The translations under genes were made by a program, and so were the position numbers. From Prochlorococcus sp. AG-442-B03 (GTDB lineage: Bacteria > Cyanobacteriota > Cyanobacteriia > PCC-6307 > Cyanobiaceae): a stretch of DNA of 64,000 nt. Shown one piece after another: positions 20,891 through 33,827 of the stretch. Position 1 is the first letter of the stretch. Each line of letters starts with the position of its first letter. The stretch spans positions 62,001 through 126,000 of the forward strand of contig QCPU01000001.1 of assembly GCA_003212395.1 (NCBI GenBank), written 5' to 3'. The notes under the pieces are model-generated. The model did no database searches. It was not told the DNA's origin and was given only the letters and a program-made list of their open reading frames with translations.

Positions 20891-21805
20891 GTGTCTTTAA
20901 ATAAATCCGAGACTTGGAAGTGGAAAAATTGGGAAATTTCTTGGTCTTTATCAAAAGAATCTACTTCTGAAAAAAATATTAAGATTTTATTAGTTCATGG
21001 ATTTGGGGCATCAAAAAACCACTGGAGACATAATCAAGATTTTCTTGGTCAATTTTCTAACTGCTACGCAATTGACTTATTAGGATTTGGAAATAGCAGT
21101 CAGCCTAGTGCTTTATTAAATTACGAACCTAATAAAGAAAACTCAATTAAATATTCATTTGACTTATGGGGTAATCAAGTATCAACATTTTGTGCAGAGG
21201 TAATAAAAACTCCTGTTTACTTGGTAGGAAATTCAATTGGTGGTGTTATTGCATTAAAAGCTGCTGAAATCCTCAAAGATAAATGCAAGGGTCTCATTTT
21301 GATTGATTGTGCACAAAGAACTATGGATGATAAACGTTTAAAAAAAAATGATATCTTAATGAATCTACTGAGACCCGTCCTTAAAACGATAGTAAGGCAA
21401 AGAATAATTAGCAATACACTTTTTAAAAGAGCTGCTAATAGAAAAGTTATAAAGAAAATACTTGAACAAGCTTACCCTTCAGGAAAAAATATCGATAAAG
21501 AATTGATTGAAATACTCTATCAACCCTCTCAAAGGGAAAACTCTCAAGAAGCATTTCGTGGGTTTATTAACTTATTTGATGATTATCTTGCTACTGACCT
21601 TCTAAATAAGGTTGATGCTCCAATCCAATTGATTTGGGGAGAAAAAGATCCATGGGAATCTTTAAATGAAGCAAGAGAATGGAAAAAACAATTCAGGAAT
21701 ATTAAAAGATTAGATATTATTAATGGTGCTGGTCATTGTCCTCATGATGAAGAACCTGAAAAAACAAATCTATTAATAAATGAATTTATTCAAGAAACAA
21801 AGTAA
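20891..21805 (+). CDS. Alpha/beta-hydrolase fold protein
   Basis: A 304-residue hydrolase with the oxyanion HGFGASKNHWRHN motif near the N-terminus, the nucleophile elbow VGNSIGGVIAL (Ser in GNSIGG) and a C-terminal catalytic His in NGAGHCPHDEEP; the acid is probably the Asp in LIWGEKDPW. It belongs to the family of short esterases and haloalkane-dehalogenase-like enzymes found in all cyanobacteria, but the substrate is unknown. The start is GTG at 20891. Its stop overlaps the convergent sigma-factor gene by 16 bp. Confidence 0.9.
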   Translation: MSLNKSETWKWKNWEISWSLSKESTSEKNIKILLVHGFGASKNHWRHNQDFLGQFSNCYAIDLLGFGNSSQPSALLNYEPNKENSIKYSFDLWGNQVSTFCAEVIKTPVYLVGNSIGGVIALKAAEILKDKCKGLILIDCAQRTMDDKRLKKNDILMNLLRPVLKTIVRQRIISNTLFKRAANRKVIKKILEQAYPSGKNIDKELIEILYQPSQRENSQEAFRGFINLFDDYLATDLLNKVDAPIQLIWGEKDPWESLNEAREWKKQFRNIKRLDIINGAGHCPHDEEPEKTNLLINEFIQETK

Positions 21806-22824
21806 GCTTCAACATTTTCACTAAGTCTTCTCAAACCTCTTAATCCATCTCGTTCTAGGTTTCTTACGCGATCTCTACTTATACCTAGTACCCTTCCTAT
21901 ACCTGTAAGAGACATTGGCTCATCACCATCCATTCCGTATCTCATTCTTAAAACTCTACATTGCAGATCAGGTAATTGATGTAGAAGAGAATGCAGATCA
22001 CCTCTCATACAATCCATCTCTATTTGTTCATCTGGCAAATCCTCGCCCCCTGCTAGTAAATCTAATAAAACAGTATCTTCACCATCACCAACTTTAGTTT
22101 CAAGACTAACTGGCTGGCCAGCTTTGCACATCAAATCTTTAACATCATCTTCAGGAAGTTCTACATATTTCGCAAGTTCACTTACAGTTGGAGTCCTAGA
22201 CATTTCTTGGCTGAGCTCTCTTTGGCCTTTTTTTAACTTATTCAACATTTCGGTTATGTGAATTGGTAGCCTTATCGCCCGACTTTTTTCAGCTATTGCT
22301 CTTGTAATACCTTGCCTAATCCACCAGTATGCATACGTTGAAAACTTGTAACCTCTTGCTGGATCAAATTTTTCAACTCCTCTAACCAATCCTATAGTTC
22401 CCTCCTGTATTAAATCTAAAAGTTCCATATTTCTTTTTGTATATTTTTTTGCAACGCTTACAACTAATCTTAAGTTCGCTGCAACCATTCTTTCTTTAGC
22501 TCTCTGTCCAGCTCTCAATCTTTTTTTAATTGTAGAAATAGATAAATTTAATTTAGTAGATAATTCATCAATACTAGGCTTATCTCCTGTTAATTCAATA
22601 ATTTCTAATTCTGCTCTTTCGACTTCCACGTACTCTTGAACTTGTCGACCTAGAGTAATTTCTTGCTCATGCGATAGTAATGGAACTCTTCCTATATCCC
22701 TCAAATATGATCGTACAAGATCCACATCATTACTAGCTTTGATACTTGCGATTGACGCTAGTTTATTTTCGCTTATTGTTTCAGAAGACATGAAAGTTGA
22801 ATGATGTTTTGTAAACAATACCAT
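21790..22824 (-). CDS. Group 2 (type II) sigma-70 factor
   Basis: A 344-residue RNA polymerase sigma factor. Region 1.2 (DVDLVRSYLRDIGRVPLLSHEQE), region 2 with NLRLVVSVAKKY, DLIQEGTIGLVRGVEKFD and YAYWWIRQGITRA, region 3, and a region 4 helix-turn-helix (LTGIGRVLGISRDRVRNLE) are complete. It lacks the long N-terminal region of the principal sigma, which places it in the non-essential group 2 that cyanobacteria use for stress, light or carbon/nitrogen responses. Which of SigB-SigE it corresponds to is not decided. An internal ATG at 22791 (MSSETISENK) is an equally likely start. Confidence 0.93.
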   Translation of the reverse strand: MVLFTKHHSTFMSSETISENKLASIASIKASNDVDLVRSYLRDIGRVPLLSHEQEITLGRQVQEYVEVERAELEIIELTGDKPSIDELSTKLNLSISTIKKRLRAGQRAKERMVAANLRLVVSVAKKYTKRNMELLDLIQEGTIGLVRGVEKFDPARGYKFSTYAYWWIRQGITRAIAEKSRAIRLPIHITEMLNKLKKGQRELSQEMSRTPTVSELAKYVELPEDDVKDLMCKAGQPVSLETKVGDGEDTVLLDLLAGGEDLPDEQIEMDCMRGDLHSLLHQLPDLQCRVLRMRYGMDGDEPMSLTGIGRVLGISRDRVRNLERDGLRGLRRLSENVEAYFVS

Positions 22825-22891
22825 TAAGAAATGTAAAGTTAAACAAAAAAATCCACATTTTTACAAAAATGAGAATAAATACCTAGTCAAT

Positions 22892-24298
22892 TTAGACTAA
22901 CGAAGCGTTTAGTAGCCATTTTGCTGTACTGAGATAAATAAATACACCAGCAATATCAGTAACAGTTGTTATAAAAGGAGAAGACATTAAGGCTGGATCC
23001 AATTTCATTCTGTCAAACAACAAAGGAAGAATCGCTCCTGTTGTAGCAGCTAAAGTTGTTATGGATATTAAACTTATTCCCACCGCAGAGGCGATTAAAG
23101 GCCCTTCTCCTTGCCACCAAGCGAAGGGAAATACTACAAGCATCATGAAAACACCTAAAAGAGCGCCTGTTATTGCCTCCTTAACTACTGCCTTAATTGC
23201 ACCAAGAGACTTCAATTTTTGAGTACTTAAACCTCTAATGACAACCGTTGAACTTTGAGCTCCAACATTTCCCCCAGTACCTATAAGTAGCGGAATAAAT
23301 GCTGCTAATAAAACTATTTCTTTTAATATTTGATCATTCATAGCTATAACTTTTGTCGTTAAACCATTTGCTAAAACCAAAATTAATAACCATAAAATTC
23401 TTCTTCGAGCAATCGTAAACAAACTACTTTGGAAATAATCATCTTCATCTCCAGGTTGTACTGCCCCAGCTGCATAAATATCTCTTGTTGCTTCTTGTTC
23501 TATTACATCAATTAAATCATCGACAGTTACAATCCCAACAAGTCTTTTTTCTTTATCAACGACAGGAAGAGCTAAAAAATCATATCTTTGTATTGCTCTA
23601 GCAACCTCTTCTTGATTCGTATTAGTAGAGATATTAACTACATCTCTTGTCATAACATCTCCAATTGGCTTAGAAGGATCAGCAGTTACAAGGTCTCTTA
23701 AAGAGAGAATGCCAGTTAAATGTCTTTCTTTATCTGTAACATATAAGCTATATATGGTTTCAGTATATGGAGCTCTTTTTCTAACTAACGAAAGAGCCTC
23801 AGCTGCTGTTTGCATCTCTTTAAGGTCTATAAATTCAGTTGTCATTAATCTTCCAGCGGTCTCAGGCTCATATCCGAGTAATTCAGCTGTTACTTTCCTT
23901 TCACCAGGACTAAGAGCAGACAAAAATTTTCGGACAACTTTTGCAGGTAATTCATCAAAGAGTTGAACCCTATCATCAGGAGACATTTTTTCAACTATTT
24001 CTAAAACTTCTCCTGAACGAAGTCTTTCTAATAAAGTTTGCTGAACTACTGCATCTAGATATTCATAAACCTCAATCGCTTCGTTTTTCTTTAATAATCG
24101 AAATGCTAAGGCCTGTAATATTAATGGAAGGCTTCCAATAGCATCTGCAATGTCAACAGGTTGAGAAGGTTCTAAAAGTAACTTTGCCTCATCATAATTT
24201 CCCGCGATGAGCAATTCCTCAAGTTCAATCGTAATATTTTCTCGTGTACTTAAATCTGTAGATAAGGATGCAACTATTTCAAGATTATTTTCTTTCAT
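22892..24298 (-). CDS. mgtE: Magnesium transporter MgtE
   Basis: MgtE is a gated Mg2+ channel in the inner membrane. The 468 residues hold, in order, the N-terminal helical MgtE_N domain (SPDDRVQLFDELPAKVV), two CBS domains (IYSLYVTDKERHLTGILSL; LPVVDKEKRLVGIVTVDD) that sense cytosolic Mg2+, and a five-helix channel domain with FIPLLIGTGGNVGAQSST, the pore-lining signature. Length and order are standard. It lies 67 bp upstream of the sigma-factor start on the same strand. Confidence 0.96.
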   Translation of the reverse strand: MKENNLEIVASLSTDLSTRENITIELEELLIAGNYDEAKLLLEPSQPVDIADAIGSLPLILQALAFRLLKKNEAIEVYEYLDAVVQQTLLERLRSGEVLEIVEKMSPDDRVQLFDELPAKVVRKFLSALSPGERKVTAELLGYEPETAGRLMTTEFIDLKEMQTAAEALSLVRKRAPYTETIYSLYVTDKERHLTGILSLRDLVTADPSKPIGDVMTRDVVNISTNTNQEEVARAIQRYDFLALPVVDKEKRLVGIVTVDDLIDVIEQEATRDIYAAGAVQPGDEDDYFQSSLFTIARRRILWLLILVLANGLTTKVIAMNDQILKEIVLLAAFIPLLIGTGGNVGAQSSTVVIRGLSTQKLKSLGAIKAVVKEAITGALLGVFMMLVVFPFAWWQGEGPLIASAVGISLISITTLAATTGAILPLLFDRMKLDPALMSSPFITTVTDIAGVFIYLSTAKWLLNASLV

Positions 24299-24342
24299 AA
24301 ATATAATCCCTTAGTCAAAGTAACAACATCATTATATGAAAT

Positions 24343-24678
24343 CTAAGTAATTTTTCTACTTATCCAGAAACCGACAAACATTGTGAATAAATTTACAATA
24401 ATGATTAAATTTAAAAAAATTATAAATTTTATCCAATCCCCTTGATTTAAAATTTTGTACAAAAAATATATAAATCCGCTAAAGGATGTAAAGCAAGATA
24501 AAAAACCACTCAATAAAATTTTTTCAATTGAATAACTTAATCTTTTGCTGATAAAAAAACCTAAAAAAAATGATCCAATTATTGAAATTAAAAAGTTATT
24601 ATTTATAGTTAATCTTAGAAAAGTAGCTAAGTAAGCAGCTAAAAGAATGTAAATAAAATAATTTATTTTCACTTTCAA
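24343..24678 (-). CDS. crcB: Fluoride channel subunit CrcB/Fluc (second of pair)
   Basis: A 111-residue protein with four hydrophobic segments. The Fluc fold is recognised from FLISIIGSFFLGFF in the second segment and the phenylalanine-box-like SGFLSCFTSFSGFIYFLYK in the third. Fluc channels export fluoride and are dimers in antiparallel arrangement; where two genes occur, as here, they usually form a heterodimer of opposite-facing subunits. It overlaps the first crcB gene by 4 bp (ATGA junction). It is the last gene of the gyrB unit. Confidence 0.85.
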   Translation of the reverse strand: MKVKINYFIYILLAAYLATFLRLTINNNFLISIIGSFFLGFFISKRLSYSIEKILLSGFLSCFTSFSGFIYFLYKILNQGDWIKFIIFLNLIIIVNLFTMFVGFWISRKIT

Positions 24679-25040
24679 AAAAAATAAATAAGAAAATAAC
24701 CAAAATAAAAGAAAAGGAAAGAAATAATTATCACTTCGATGTAGTGGAAAAATAATCTTAAAAATTGTCTCTTTTTAAATAAAATAAATAGTTGATATAT
24801 AAAGGAAGAAAATGTACTAAAACATCCTAAAAAACCGCTATAAAATAATACTAATATTTCGTTATTAATAAAATTTAATGCTACTAAAATTCCTAAACAA
24901 AAAGATGATAAAAAATTTACTATTGAAGTATTTTGGATATCAAAACCTATACTTTTTTTGAAATTATTTTGTATGCATATTCTCAGTATTAATCCAACAG
25001 TACTGCCAAGTAAAATTATACCTATTGAACTAAAATCCAA
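24675..25040 (-). CDS. crcB: Fluoride channel subunit CrcB/Fluc (first of pair)
   Basis: A 121-residue four-helix membrane protein. The characteristic LGSTVGLILRICIQNN start (in place of the usual GGxxGAxxRY), VNFLSSFCLGILVALN in helix 2 and YSGFLGCFSTFSSFIYQLF in helix 3 with the Phe-box are seen. The partner gene follows with a 4 bp overlap. The SH3-domain gene ends 3 bp upstream. No fluoride riboswitch can precede it because the upstream DNA is coding. Confidence 0.87.
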   Translation of the reverse strand: MDFSSIGIILLGSTVGLILRICIQNNFKKSIGFDIQNTSIVNFLSSFCLGILVALNFINNEILVLFYSGFLGCFSTFSSFIYQLFILFKKRQFLRLFFHYIEVIIISFLFFYFGYFLIYFF

Positions 25041-25043
25041 AAT

Positions 25044-27337
<2,294 letters not shown>

Positions 27338-27486
27338 TTAATATAAAAAAAATATTAAACTTTTAAAATGTTATTTTAAAAGGTCTTTAATTAAACTTAC
27401 CACCGCAATAAGATAAAGGCTCGTAGTAAATGAAAATTTTAATCACTTTCATTATATAGATAATATTTTTTTCTTCAGAAATTCAT

Positions 27487-28386
27487 ATGTCTTCATATCC
27501 TCCTCATGTAATTATTTTAATTGGGCCTACAGCAAGTGGCAAAACAGATTTAGCTATTGAAATTGCAGAATACTTTAAAACTCGTATTCACAATATCGAT
27601 TCAAGGCAAATTTATAAGTCTATGGATATTGGAACAGCCAAGCCATCTAAAAACCAACAAAAAAAAATAAAGCATTTTTTAATAGATATTGAGGAGCCAA
27701 TCAATCCAATTAATGTAAAACAATTTCAAGGAATTGCTCAAAAATCCATACAAAAAGAGATTAAACAAAATAATTTACCTTTTCTTGTTGGAGGGAGTGG
27801 GTTGTATATGAACTCAATAACAAAAGGGTTTTTTGTACCAGATGTCCCTCCTCAACCTAATTTGAGAAGACAATTAGAAGAAATTGGTCAGAAAAAATGT
27901 TGGGACCTATTAAAGAATTGTGATCCATTGTCAACGAAAAAAATCAATTTTGCTGACCACATTAGAACAATAAGAGCTTTAGAAGTCTTCTACGTAACAG
28001 GCAAACCTTTATCAACTCTAAAAATTCAAAAACCGCCTGACTGGAAAATACTAGAGCTAGGATTAGATAGAGATAATTTAAAAGAAAGAATTTTACAAAG
28101 AACAAAAAATATGTTTTTATCTGGAATTATTGAGGAGACGAACCACCTTATCTCTAAATACGGTTTTAAATTGCCAATATTAGAAACTATTGGTTATCGA
28201 GAAGCAAGGGATGTTTTAAATAACCATTCCACAATTGATAAAGCGATTGAGTTAACTACGACAAAAACGATTCAATTTGCCAAAAGGCAAAAAACTTGGT
28301 TTCGTAATAAAAATAATCCTCTTTGGCTTAATAACAAAAACCTGCTAAAAGATGCAATAATTAAGATAGAGTCTTTTTTAAGCTAA
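27487..28386 (+). CDS. miaA: tRNA dimethylallyltransferase MiaA
   Basis: MiaA adds an isopentenyl group to A37 of tRNAs reading UNN codons. The 299 residues start with the P-loop [17 protein letters not shown], then [31 protein letters not shown], and [16 protein letters not shown]. The lysine/arginine-rich [11 protein letters not shown] near the C-terminus contacts RNA. It is divergent from gyrB across about 150 bp and followed 53 bp later by infC. Confidence 0.97.
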   Translation: MSSYPPHVIILIGPTASGKTDLAIEIAEYFKTRIHNIDSRQIYKSMDIGTAKPSKNQQKKIKHFLIDIEEPINPINVKQFQGIAQKSIQKEIKQNNLPFLVGGSGLYMNSITKGFFVPDVPPQPNLRRQLEEIGQKKCWDLLKNCDPLSTKKINFADHIRTIRALEVFYVTGKPLSTLKIQKPPDWKILELGLDRDNLKERILQRTKNMFLSGIIEETNHLISKYGFKLPILETIGYREARDVLNNHSTIDKAIELTTTKTIQFAKRQKTWFRNKNNPLWLNNKNLLKDAIIKIESFLS

Positions 28387-28439
28387 CTTTATAAAAATAG
28401 ATTTTGTGTTTCATCCAATCAATTTATTAAATTAACTGA

Positions 28440-29012
28440 ATGCCCCCACGCCCACGATTTGACCGCCGAGCTCCCGTTAGAGAGCTACCAAACATAAATG
28501 AAAGAATAAAATACCCTCAATTGAGAGTCGTTGATTCAGATGGAAAACAATTAGGAATCATAGATAGATTAAAAGCATTAGAAATAGCATCTCAAAGAGA
28601 ACTTGATTTAGTTTTAGTTAGTGAAAAAGCAAATCCTCCTGTTTGTAGAATAATGGATTATGGAAAATATAAATTTGAACAGGAAAAAAAAGCTAAAGAA
28701 GCAAGGAAAAAATCTCATCAAACAGAAGTTAAAGAAGTAAAAATGAGGTACAAAATTGACAAGCATGATTATGACGTCCGCATAGGTCAAGCTACTAAAT
28801 TTTTAAAATCTGGCGACAAAGTAAAATGTACTGTGATTTTTAGGGGTAGAGAAATTCAACACTCAAATTTAGCCGAAACACTTCTTTTGAAAATGGCTAA
28901 TGATTTAGAAGAGCAATCAGAAGTTCAACAAAAACCAAAAAGAGAAGGGAGAAACATGATTATGTTTTTAAGCCCTCGAAAAACTCCTCTCATTAAAAAA
29001 GATGATGGATGA
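28440..29012 (+). CDS. infC: Translation initiation factor IF-3
   Basis: IF-3 binds the 30S subunit, prevents early 50S joining and checks the start codon. The 190-residue protein has an N-domain with [20 protein letters not shown], the basic linker ([14 protein letters not shown]) and a C-domain with [14 protein letters not shown] and [18 protein letters not shown], ending in a [14 protein letters not shown] tail. In this genome it is not next to rpmI-rplT, which lie 32 kb away. Confidence 0.97.
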   Translation: MPPRPRFDRRAPVRELPNINERIKYPQLRVVDSDGKQLGIIDRLKALEIASQRELDLVLVSEKANPPVCRIMDYGKYKFEQEKKAKEARKKSHQTEVKEVKMRYKIDKHDYDVRIGQATKFLKSGDKVKCTVIFRGREIQHSNLAETLLLKMANDLEEQSEVQQKPKREGRNMIMFLSPRKTPLIKKDDG

Positions 29013-29085
29013 GAAACTATTAAAAAAATAAGACGAATGTTAAAGTGTCACTATGGTCAAATAAAATTAGTCAGGTTTTTACACA

Positions 29086-30072
29086 GTGAGATTCCATATT
29101 CAACAAGAAAGTGATATCCCAGCATCTACTCAACTATATAATCAAATTTGTTTTGCAATAGCAGCAAGACATTATCCTCCAGGACACAGACTTCCAAGTA
29201 CAAGGCAACTTGCAATGCAGACTGGACTACATCGAAATACCATAAGCAAAGTATACAGACAACTGGAAATAGATGGAGTTGTTGAAGCAATAGCTGGATC
29301 GGGTATCTATGTAAGAGATAATCTTACTAAAAGAGAATTTAATAAATCAATTTACTCAAAAGATAAAGTAAGTAAACCACCGGATCAAGAAGCAAAGAAA
29401 GTTATTGACAACTTGATAAATCTTGGTTGCACTTTACAAGAAACAAGAGATATATTGACCAATGAAATTGATTGGCGTATTAAGTGCGGATCAAAAATCA
29501 TAGTCAGTACTCCTAGAGAGGACATTGGAGCTTCAATGTTAATAGCAGAAGACCTTTCTGCAACAGTTAGCGTACCAGTAGAAGTTGTTCCTATGGAAGA
29601 ATTAGAAAAAGTTTTGAGTAATTCAAATAATGGTACGATTGTCACAAGCAGATATTTTTTACAGCCTTTAGAAAAAGTTGCGAAGCAATATGGAGTTCGC
29701 GCTATTGCGGTGGACTTGAGCGACTTTCAAAAGGAATTAAAAATTCTCAAGGAATTAAATGCGGGAAGTTGTGTAGGCATTGTTAGCATAAGTCCTGGAT
29801 TATTGAGAGCAGCAGAAATTATCATACACAGTATGAGAGGAAATGAATTAATTCTTATGACAGCAATCTCAGACAATAACAGTAGATTACTATCACTTTT
29901 AAAGGCTTCGAATCATATAGTATGTGATGGACCTAGTTTATCAGTTGTAGAAAACACATTATTAAAAAATCGCTCTCAATTGATGAGATTACCTCAAATA
30001 ATATGTGCTAAAAATTATTTAAGTATCGAAACAATAAATCAATTTAAAAAAGAAATAGGAGTTGCTAATTAG
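29086..30072 (+). CDS. GntR-family transcriptional regulator with large unassigned C-terminal domain
   Basis: A 328-residue regulator. Residues 1-75 are a GntR winged helix (IPASTQLYNQICFAIAARHY, GHRLPSTRQLAMQTGLHR, NTISKVYRQLEIDGVVEA). The remaining 230 residues are not a PLP-aminotransferase domain or a usual FadR/HutC effector domain; they alternate predicted strands and helices (KIIVSTPREDIGASMLIAED, GTIVTSRYFLQPLEKVAKQY) like a two-lobed ligand-binding domain. Start is GTG at 29086. It ends 6 bp before cysE, so control of, or response to, sulfur/cysteine supply is a reasonable guess but only inference. Confidence 0.88.
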   Translation: MRFHIQQESDIPASTQLYNQICFAIAARHYPPGHRLPSTRQLAMQTGLHRNTISKVYRQLEIDGVVEAIAGSGIYVRDNLTKREFNKSIYSKDKVSKPPDQEAKKVIDNLINLGCTLQETRDILTNEIDWRIKCGSKIIVSTPREDIGASMLIAEDLSATVSVPVEVVPMEELEKVLSNSNNGTIVTSRYFLQPLEKVAKQYGVRAIAVDLSDFQKELKILKELNAGSCVGIVSISPGLLRAAEIIIHSMRGNELILMTAISDNNSRLLSLLKASNHIVCDGPSLSVVENTLLKNRSQLMRLPQIICAKNYLSIETINQFKKEIGVAN

Positions 30073-30078
30073 ACCAAG

Positions 30079-30813
30079 ATGCTAAAAACTTTTAAATCAG
30101 ATATAGAAATTATCAGAGAGAGAGATCCTGCAGCAAGAGGAATAATAGAAATATTTCTTTGCTACCCAGGCTTTCAATCAATAGTTATTCATAGATTTAC
30201 GCATAAATTATGGCAATTAAATATTCCTTTGATTCCCCGCTTGTTAAGTCATACCAATAGGCTATTAACAGGCATTGAAATACATCCTGGAGCCAAAATT
30301 GGTAAAAGGGTATTCATAGATCATGGAATGGGAGTTGTAATTGGAGAAACAGCTGAGATCGGAAATAATTGTCTGCTATATCAGGGCGTTACATTAGGAG
30401 GTACTGGTAAAAGTCATGGAAAAAGACACCCTACCTTAATGGAAAATGTTGTAGTTGGGGCAGGTGCAAAAGTTCTTGGATCCATCACAGTAGGATCTAA
30501 TACACGTATTGGTGCTGGTTCAGTAGTTGTTCGTAATGTGGAAGGAAACAGTACAGTGGTTGGGGTTCCTGGCAGAGTAGTACATCAAAGTGGAGTCAAA
30601 GTTAATCCTTTAGCTCACTCTGCATTACCAGATGCAGAAGCTAATGTAATAAAAAATTTAATGGATAGAATTGACTTCCTTGAAAACGAACTTCTCAAAT
30701 TACAAAAAACTCTTCAATGTTTAGTTAACTCAGAATCTATTGATATTTCTAAACTAGGTGACGCTCAAAATCTCAAAGACAAAGAAATAATAGAATTTCT
30801 TGGTGATGATTAG
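30079..30813 (+). CDS. cysE: Serine O-acetyltransferase
   Basis: CysE acetylates serine with acetyl-CoA, the entry step to cysteine. The 244-residue protein has an N-terminal helical part beginning LKTFKSDIEIIRERDPAARG and the left-handed beta-helix of hexapeptide repeats: IHPGAKIGKRVFIDHGMGVV, GNNCLLYQGVTLGGTGKSHG, KVLGSITVGSNTRIGAGSVV. The catalytic His is in DHGMGVVIGETAEIG. It follows the GntR regulator by 6 bp and converges on secA with only 8 bp between stops. Confidence 0.97.
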   Translation: MLKTFKSDIEIIRERDPAARGIIEIFLCYPGFQSIVIHRFTHKLWQLNIPLIPRLLSHTNRLLTGIEIHPGAKIGKRVFIDHGMGVVIGETAEIGNNCLLYQGVTLGGTGKSHGKRHPTLMENVVVGAGAKVLGSITVGSNTRIGAGSVVVRNVEGNSTVVGVPGRVVHQSGVKVNPLAHSALPDAEANVIKNLMDRIDFLENELLKLQKTLQCLVNSESIDISKLGDAQNLKDKEIIEFLGDD

Positions 30814-30821
30814 ATTTTTAT

Positions 30822-33653
30822 TCAATTTTTTTCATTAACATCGGTTTTAGGTTGAAACATAAACATTGAATATATAACATTTCTCCTCATATTAGTCATC
30901 ATTTCGAGAAACATATCATATCCTTCATTTTTGTATTCTATTAGAGGATCTTTTTGGCCATAACCTCTCAATCCAACTGATTCCCTTAAAGAATCCATGG
31001 ATTGAAGATGTTCTCGCCATAAATTATCGATTTGCTGCAAAATAAAAAATCTTTCAGCTTCTCTCATTAATCCTGGACGAATATTTTCTATTTGTGATTC
31101 CTTTAAGTCATACGCTGTTCGCAACTGCTCTTGCAAATAGTTTTTTAATTCTTCTATTGAAAGTAAATTAATATCTTCCACCTTAAGATCGTCTAATAAA
31201 TATATAAATTCTTTAACTTTAGAAATTAATTGATCAATATTCCATTCTTCAGGTGGAAGATCGGGATTAATATAAGCCTCTACAATTTCACTCATTGTTC
31301 TTTCTCCATATCCTATTACTTGCATTTTTAAATCAATTCCTTGTAAAACTCTTAGTCTTTCGCTGTATACAGCTTTTCTTTGATTATTCATTACCTCGTC
31401 ATATTCGAAAACTTGCTTTCTAATATCGTAATAATAGGTTTCTACTTTCTTTTGAGCACTTTCTAAAGATCTTGTAAGCATGCCTGATTCAATAGGCATA
31501 TCTTCGTCGACCCTAAATGCATTCATTAGATTTGCTACCCTGTCTCCTCCAAAAATTCTTAATAGATTATCTTCCAAAGATAAAAAGAATCTAGTACTTC
31601 CAAGATCACCTTGTCTTCCAGCTCTACCTCTAAGTTGATTATCAACTCTTCTTGATTCATGCCTCTCAGTACCGATAACATGTAAACCGCCAGCTTCTCT
31701 CACTTTTTTCTCTTCATGAATCAAAACTTTTTCATATTCTTTTTTTACAGCAGACAAAGATTCTCTTAAAAGCTTTATCAAATTATCATCAGTTGGCGCT
31801 TTTTCTGCAGCTGTAGCTATTCTGTCATCAAGCTCCAAGACAGAAAGTTGTCTGTCTCCCCAATTTTTAACAAGTTCATCAGATAAAAGAGAAAGTTTTT
31901 TTTCAATTTCTTCATCAAGCTTGCAAGGGAAAAGACTACTTGAAGAATTTGAAATGTTCTTTTTCAAATTTGAACTAGGTTTTGTTGAAAAACCGCCCTT
32001 GGATTTTGAATTTCTTTGTTTAGGTATTGGTGGCTTATGTTCGTTATTAGGCTTTACTAACAAAGGAATTAAAATTTCTTTTAATTTAAGCCTTGCCATA
32101 TAGTCACTATTACCGCCAAGGATTATATCTGTTCCCCTTCCAGCCATATTAGTCGCAATAGTAACAGCACCTGCTCTACCTGCCTGAGCAACAATTTCCG
32201 CCTCACGTTCAACGTTCTCTGGCTTAGCATTTAACAAATTATGCGGGATTTTTTCTTCAGATAAAAGTGAACTTAATAATTCACTTTTTTCAACACTTGT
32301 TGTACCAACCAAAACAGGTCTACCATCTCTATAAATTTGTGCAGTTTCTTTAGCAACAGCTTTCCATTTACCAATCTCTGTCTTAAATACTTGATCAGAC
32401 CAATCTTGTCTCTTTCTTATTTGATTTGTCGGTATAACTGTTGATTCTAATTTATAAGTTTTTTCAAATTCAACCTCCTCAGTTTTTGCAGTTCCCGTCA
32501 TTCCTGCTAAACCAGGATATAAAAGGAAAAAATTCTGATAAGTTATGGATGCTAATGTTTGCGTCTCAGGCTGAATTTTAAGACTCTCTTTTGCTTCTAT
32601 TGCTTGATGTTGTCCATCACTCCAACGCCTTCCAGGCATTACCCTACCTGTAAATTCATCGACTATCACAGCCTCATCATTTTTAATAATGTAATTTACA
32701 TCTTTAATAAATAATTCTTTGGCTTTTAAAGCGTTAGTTATATAGTGCGCCCAAGGATCTTGAGGATTATATAAATCATTAACTCCCAAATAGTCTTCAC
32801 ATTTAGCGAAGCCTTGATCAGTTAATATACAACTCCTCTGCTTTTCATCAACTTCATAATCCCCTTCAGGATCAATACCATCTTTACTTAATTCTTTTGC
32901 TTTAACTAATGCCAAAGCTAATTCTGAAGCTTTTTGATATTTTTCTTGGGGTCTTTCAACTTGACCGGAAATAATTAGAGGTGTTCTAGCTTCATCAATC
33001 AGTATTGAATCAACCTCATCAATCACACAGTAGTTGAATTTTCTTTGCACCACTTCATTAATATCAGTAGACATATTATCCCTTAAATAATCAAATCCTA
33101 ATTCTGAATTCGTGGCATAAGTGATATCACATTCATAATTTTTCTTTCTCTCAATTGGGCTCATATCTTGCTGAATCAAACCAACAGATAAACCTAAAAA
33201 ACGATGAACTTGTCCCATCCACTCAGCATCTCTTCTCGCTAAATAGTCATTCACAGTAACAACATGAACCCCTTTTCCTGTTAAAGCATTTAAAAAGCAA
33301 GGTAATGTTGCAACAAGAGTTTTGCCTTCTCCAGTCTTCATCTCAGCAATTTGACACTCATGTAAAACCATCCCGCCAATTAACTGAACATCAAAATGTC
33401 TCATATCAAGAACACGCTTACTTGCTTCTCTAACAATTGCAAAAGCTTTAGGAAGAAAATCTTCTAAGAGTTCCTTTTGTTTCTTAATATCTAATTCAGA
33501 TGAAATATTTGATTTAAGATTTTGAGTTTCTTGTCTTAGCTCATTATCATTCAATTGAGAAATTTCTTCTTCTAAAAAATTTATCTCTTCCACTATTGGT
33601 TGATAGCGCTTTAACTTTCGTGTATTCGGATCTCCCAACAAAAGTTTTAGCAT
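30822..33653 (-). CDS. secA: Preprotein translocase ATPase SecA
   Basis: SecA drives unfolded preproteins through SecYEG at the plasma and thylakoid membranes. The 943-residue protein has the nucleotide-binding domain with [15 protein letters not shown] (about 105-119), [16 protein letters not shown], the helicase-like second half with [14 protein letters not shown], and the scaffold and helical-wing domains. A charged insertion of about 100 residues (around 550-650, rich in Lys/Ser/Asn) separates the second nucleotide fold from RIFGG; this is usual in cyanobacteria. The zinc-binding C-terminal tail of the E. coli protein is absent, also usual here. Confidence 0.98.
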   Translation of the reverse strand: MLKLLLGDPNTRKLKRYQPIVEEINFLEEEISQLNDNELRQETQNLKSNISSELDIKKQKELLEDFLPKAFAIVREASKRVLDMRHFDVQLIGGMVLHECQIAEMKTGEGKTLVATLPCFLNALTGKGVHVVTVNDYLARRDAEWMGQVHRFLGLSVGLIQQDMSPIERKKNYECDITYATNSELGFDYLRDNMSTDINEVVQRKFNYCVIDEVDSILIDEARTPLIISGQVERPQEKYQKASELALALVKAKELSKDGIDPEGDYEVDEKQRSCILTDQGFAKCEDYLGVNDLYNPQDPWAHYITNALKAKELFIKDVNYIIKNDEAVIVDEFTGRVMPGRRWSDGQHQAIEAKESLKIQPETQTLASITYQNFFLLYPGLAGMTGTAKTEEVEFEKTYKLESTVIPTNQIRKRQDWSDQVFKTEIGKWKAVAKETAQIYRDGRPVLVGTTSVEKSELLSSLLSEEKIPHNLLNAKPENVEREAEIVAQAGRAGAVTIATNMAGRGTDIILGGNSDYMARLKLKEILIPLLVKPNNEHKPPIPKQRNSKSKGGFSTKPSSNLKKNISNSSSSLFPCKLDEEIEKKLSLLSDELVKNWGDRQLSVLELDDRIATAAEKAPTDDNLIKLLRESLSAVKKEYEKVLIHEEKKVREAGGLHVIGTERHESRRVDNQLRGRAGRQGDLGSTRFFLSLEDNLLRIFGGDRVANLMNAFRVDEDMPIESGMLTRSLESAQKKVETYYYDIRKQVFEYDEVMNNQRKAVYSERLRVLQGIDLKMQVIGYGERTMSEIVEAYINPDLPPEEWNIDQLISKVKEFIYLLDDLKVEDINLLSIEELKNYLQEQLRTAYDLKESQIENIRPGLMREAERFFILQQIDNLWREHLQSMDSLRESVGLRGYGQKDPLIEYKNEGYDMFLEMMTNMRRNVIYSMFMFQPKTDVNEKN

Positions 33654-33827
33654 AAGTCAAAGTCCTTAAAAAATTCATCCTATTACAAACATTATAAATT
33701 AGTGCGTTACAACGGAATGAAGAAAACTATTATCTCTTTATTTTACAGAAACTATCATTTATGGTATTTAGATTGAAGTCACAAAAATAATCTCATTGAC
33801 ATCACTTTTCAAAAATCTTTTTAATAA

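Noticed and set aside
33717-33776. 19-residue plus-strand frame between secA and the GNAT gene
   Set aside because: Too short, no ribosome-binding site and no recognisable features; expected by chance.
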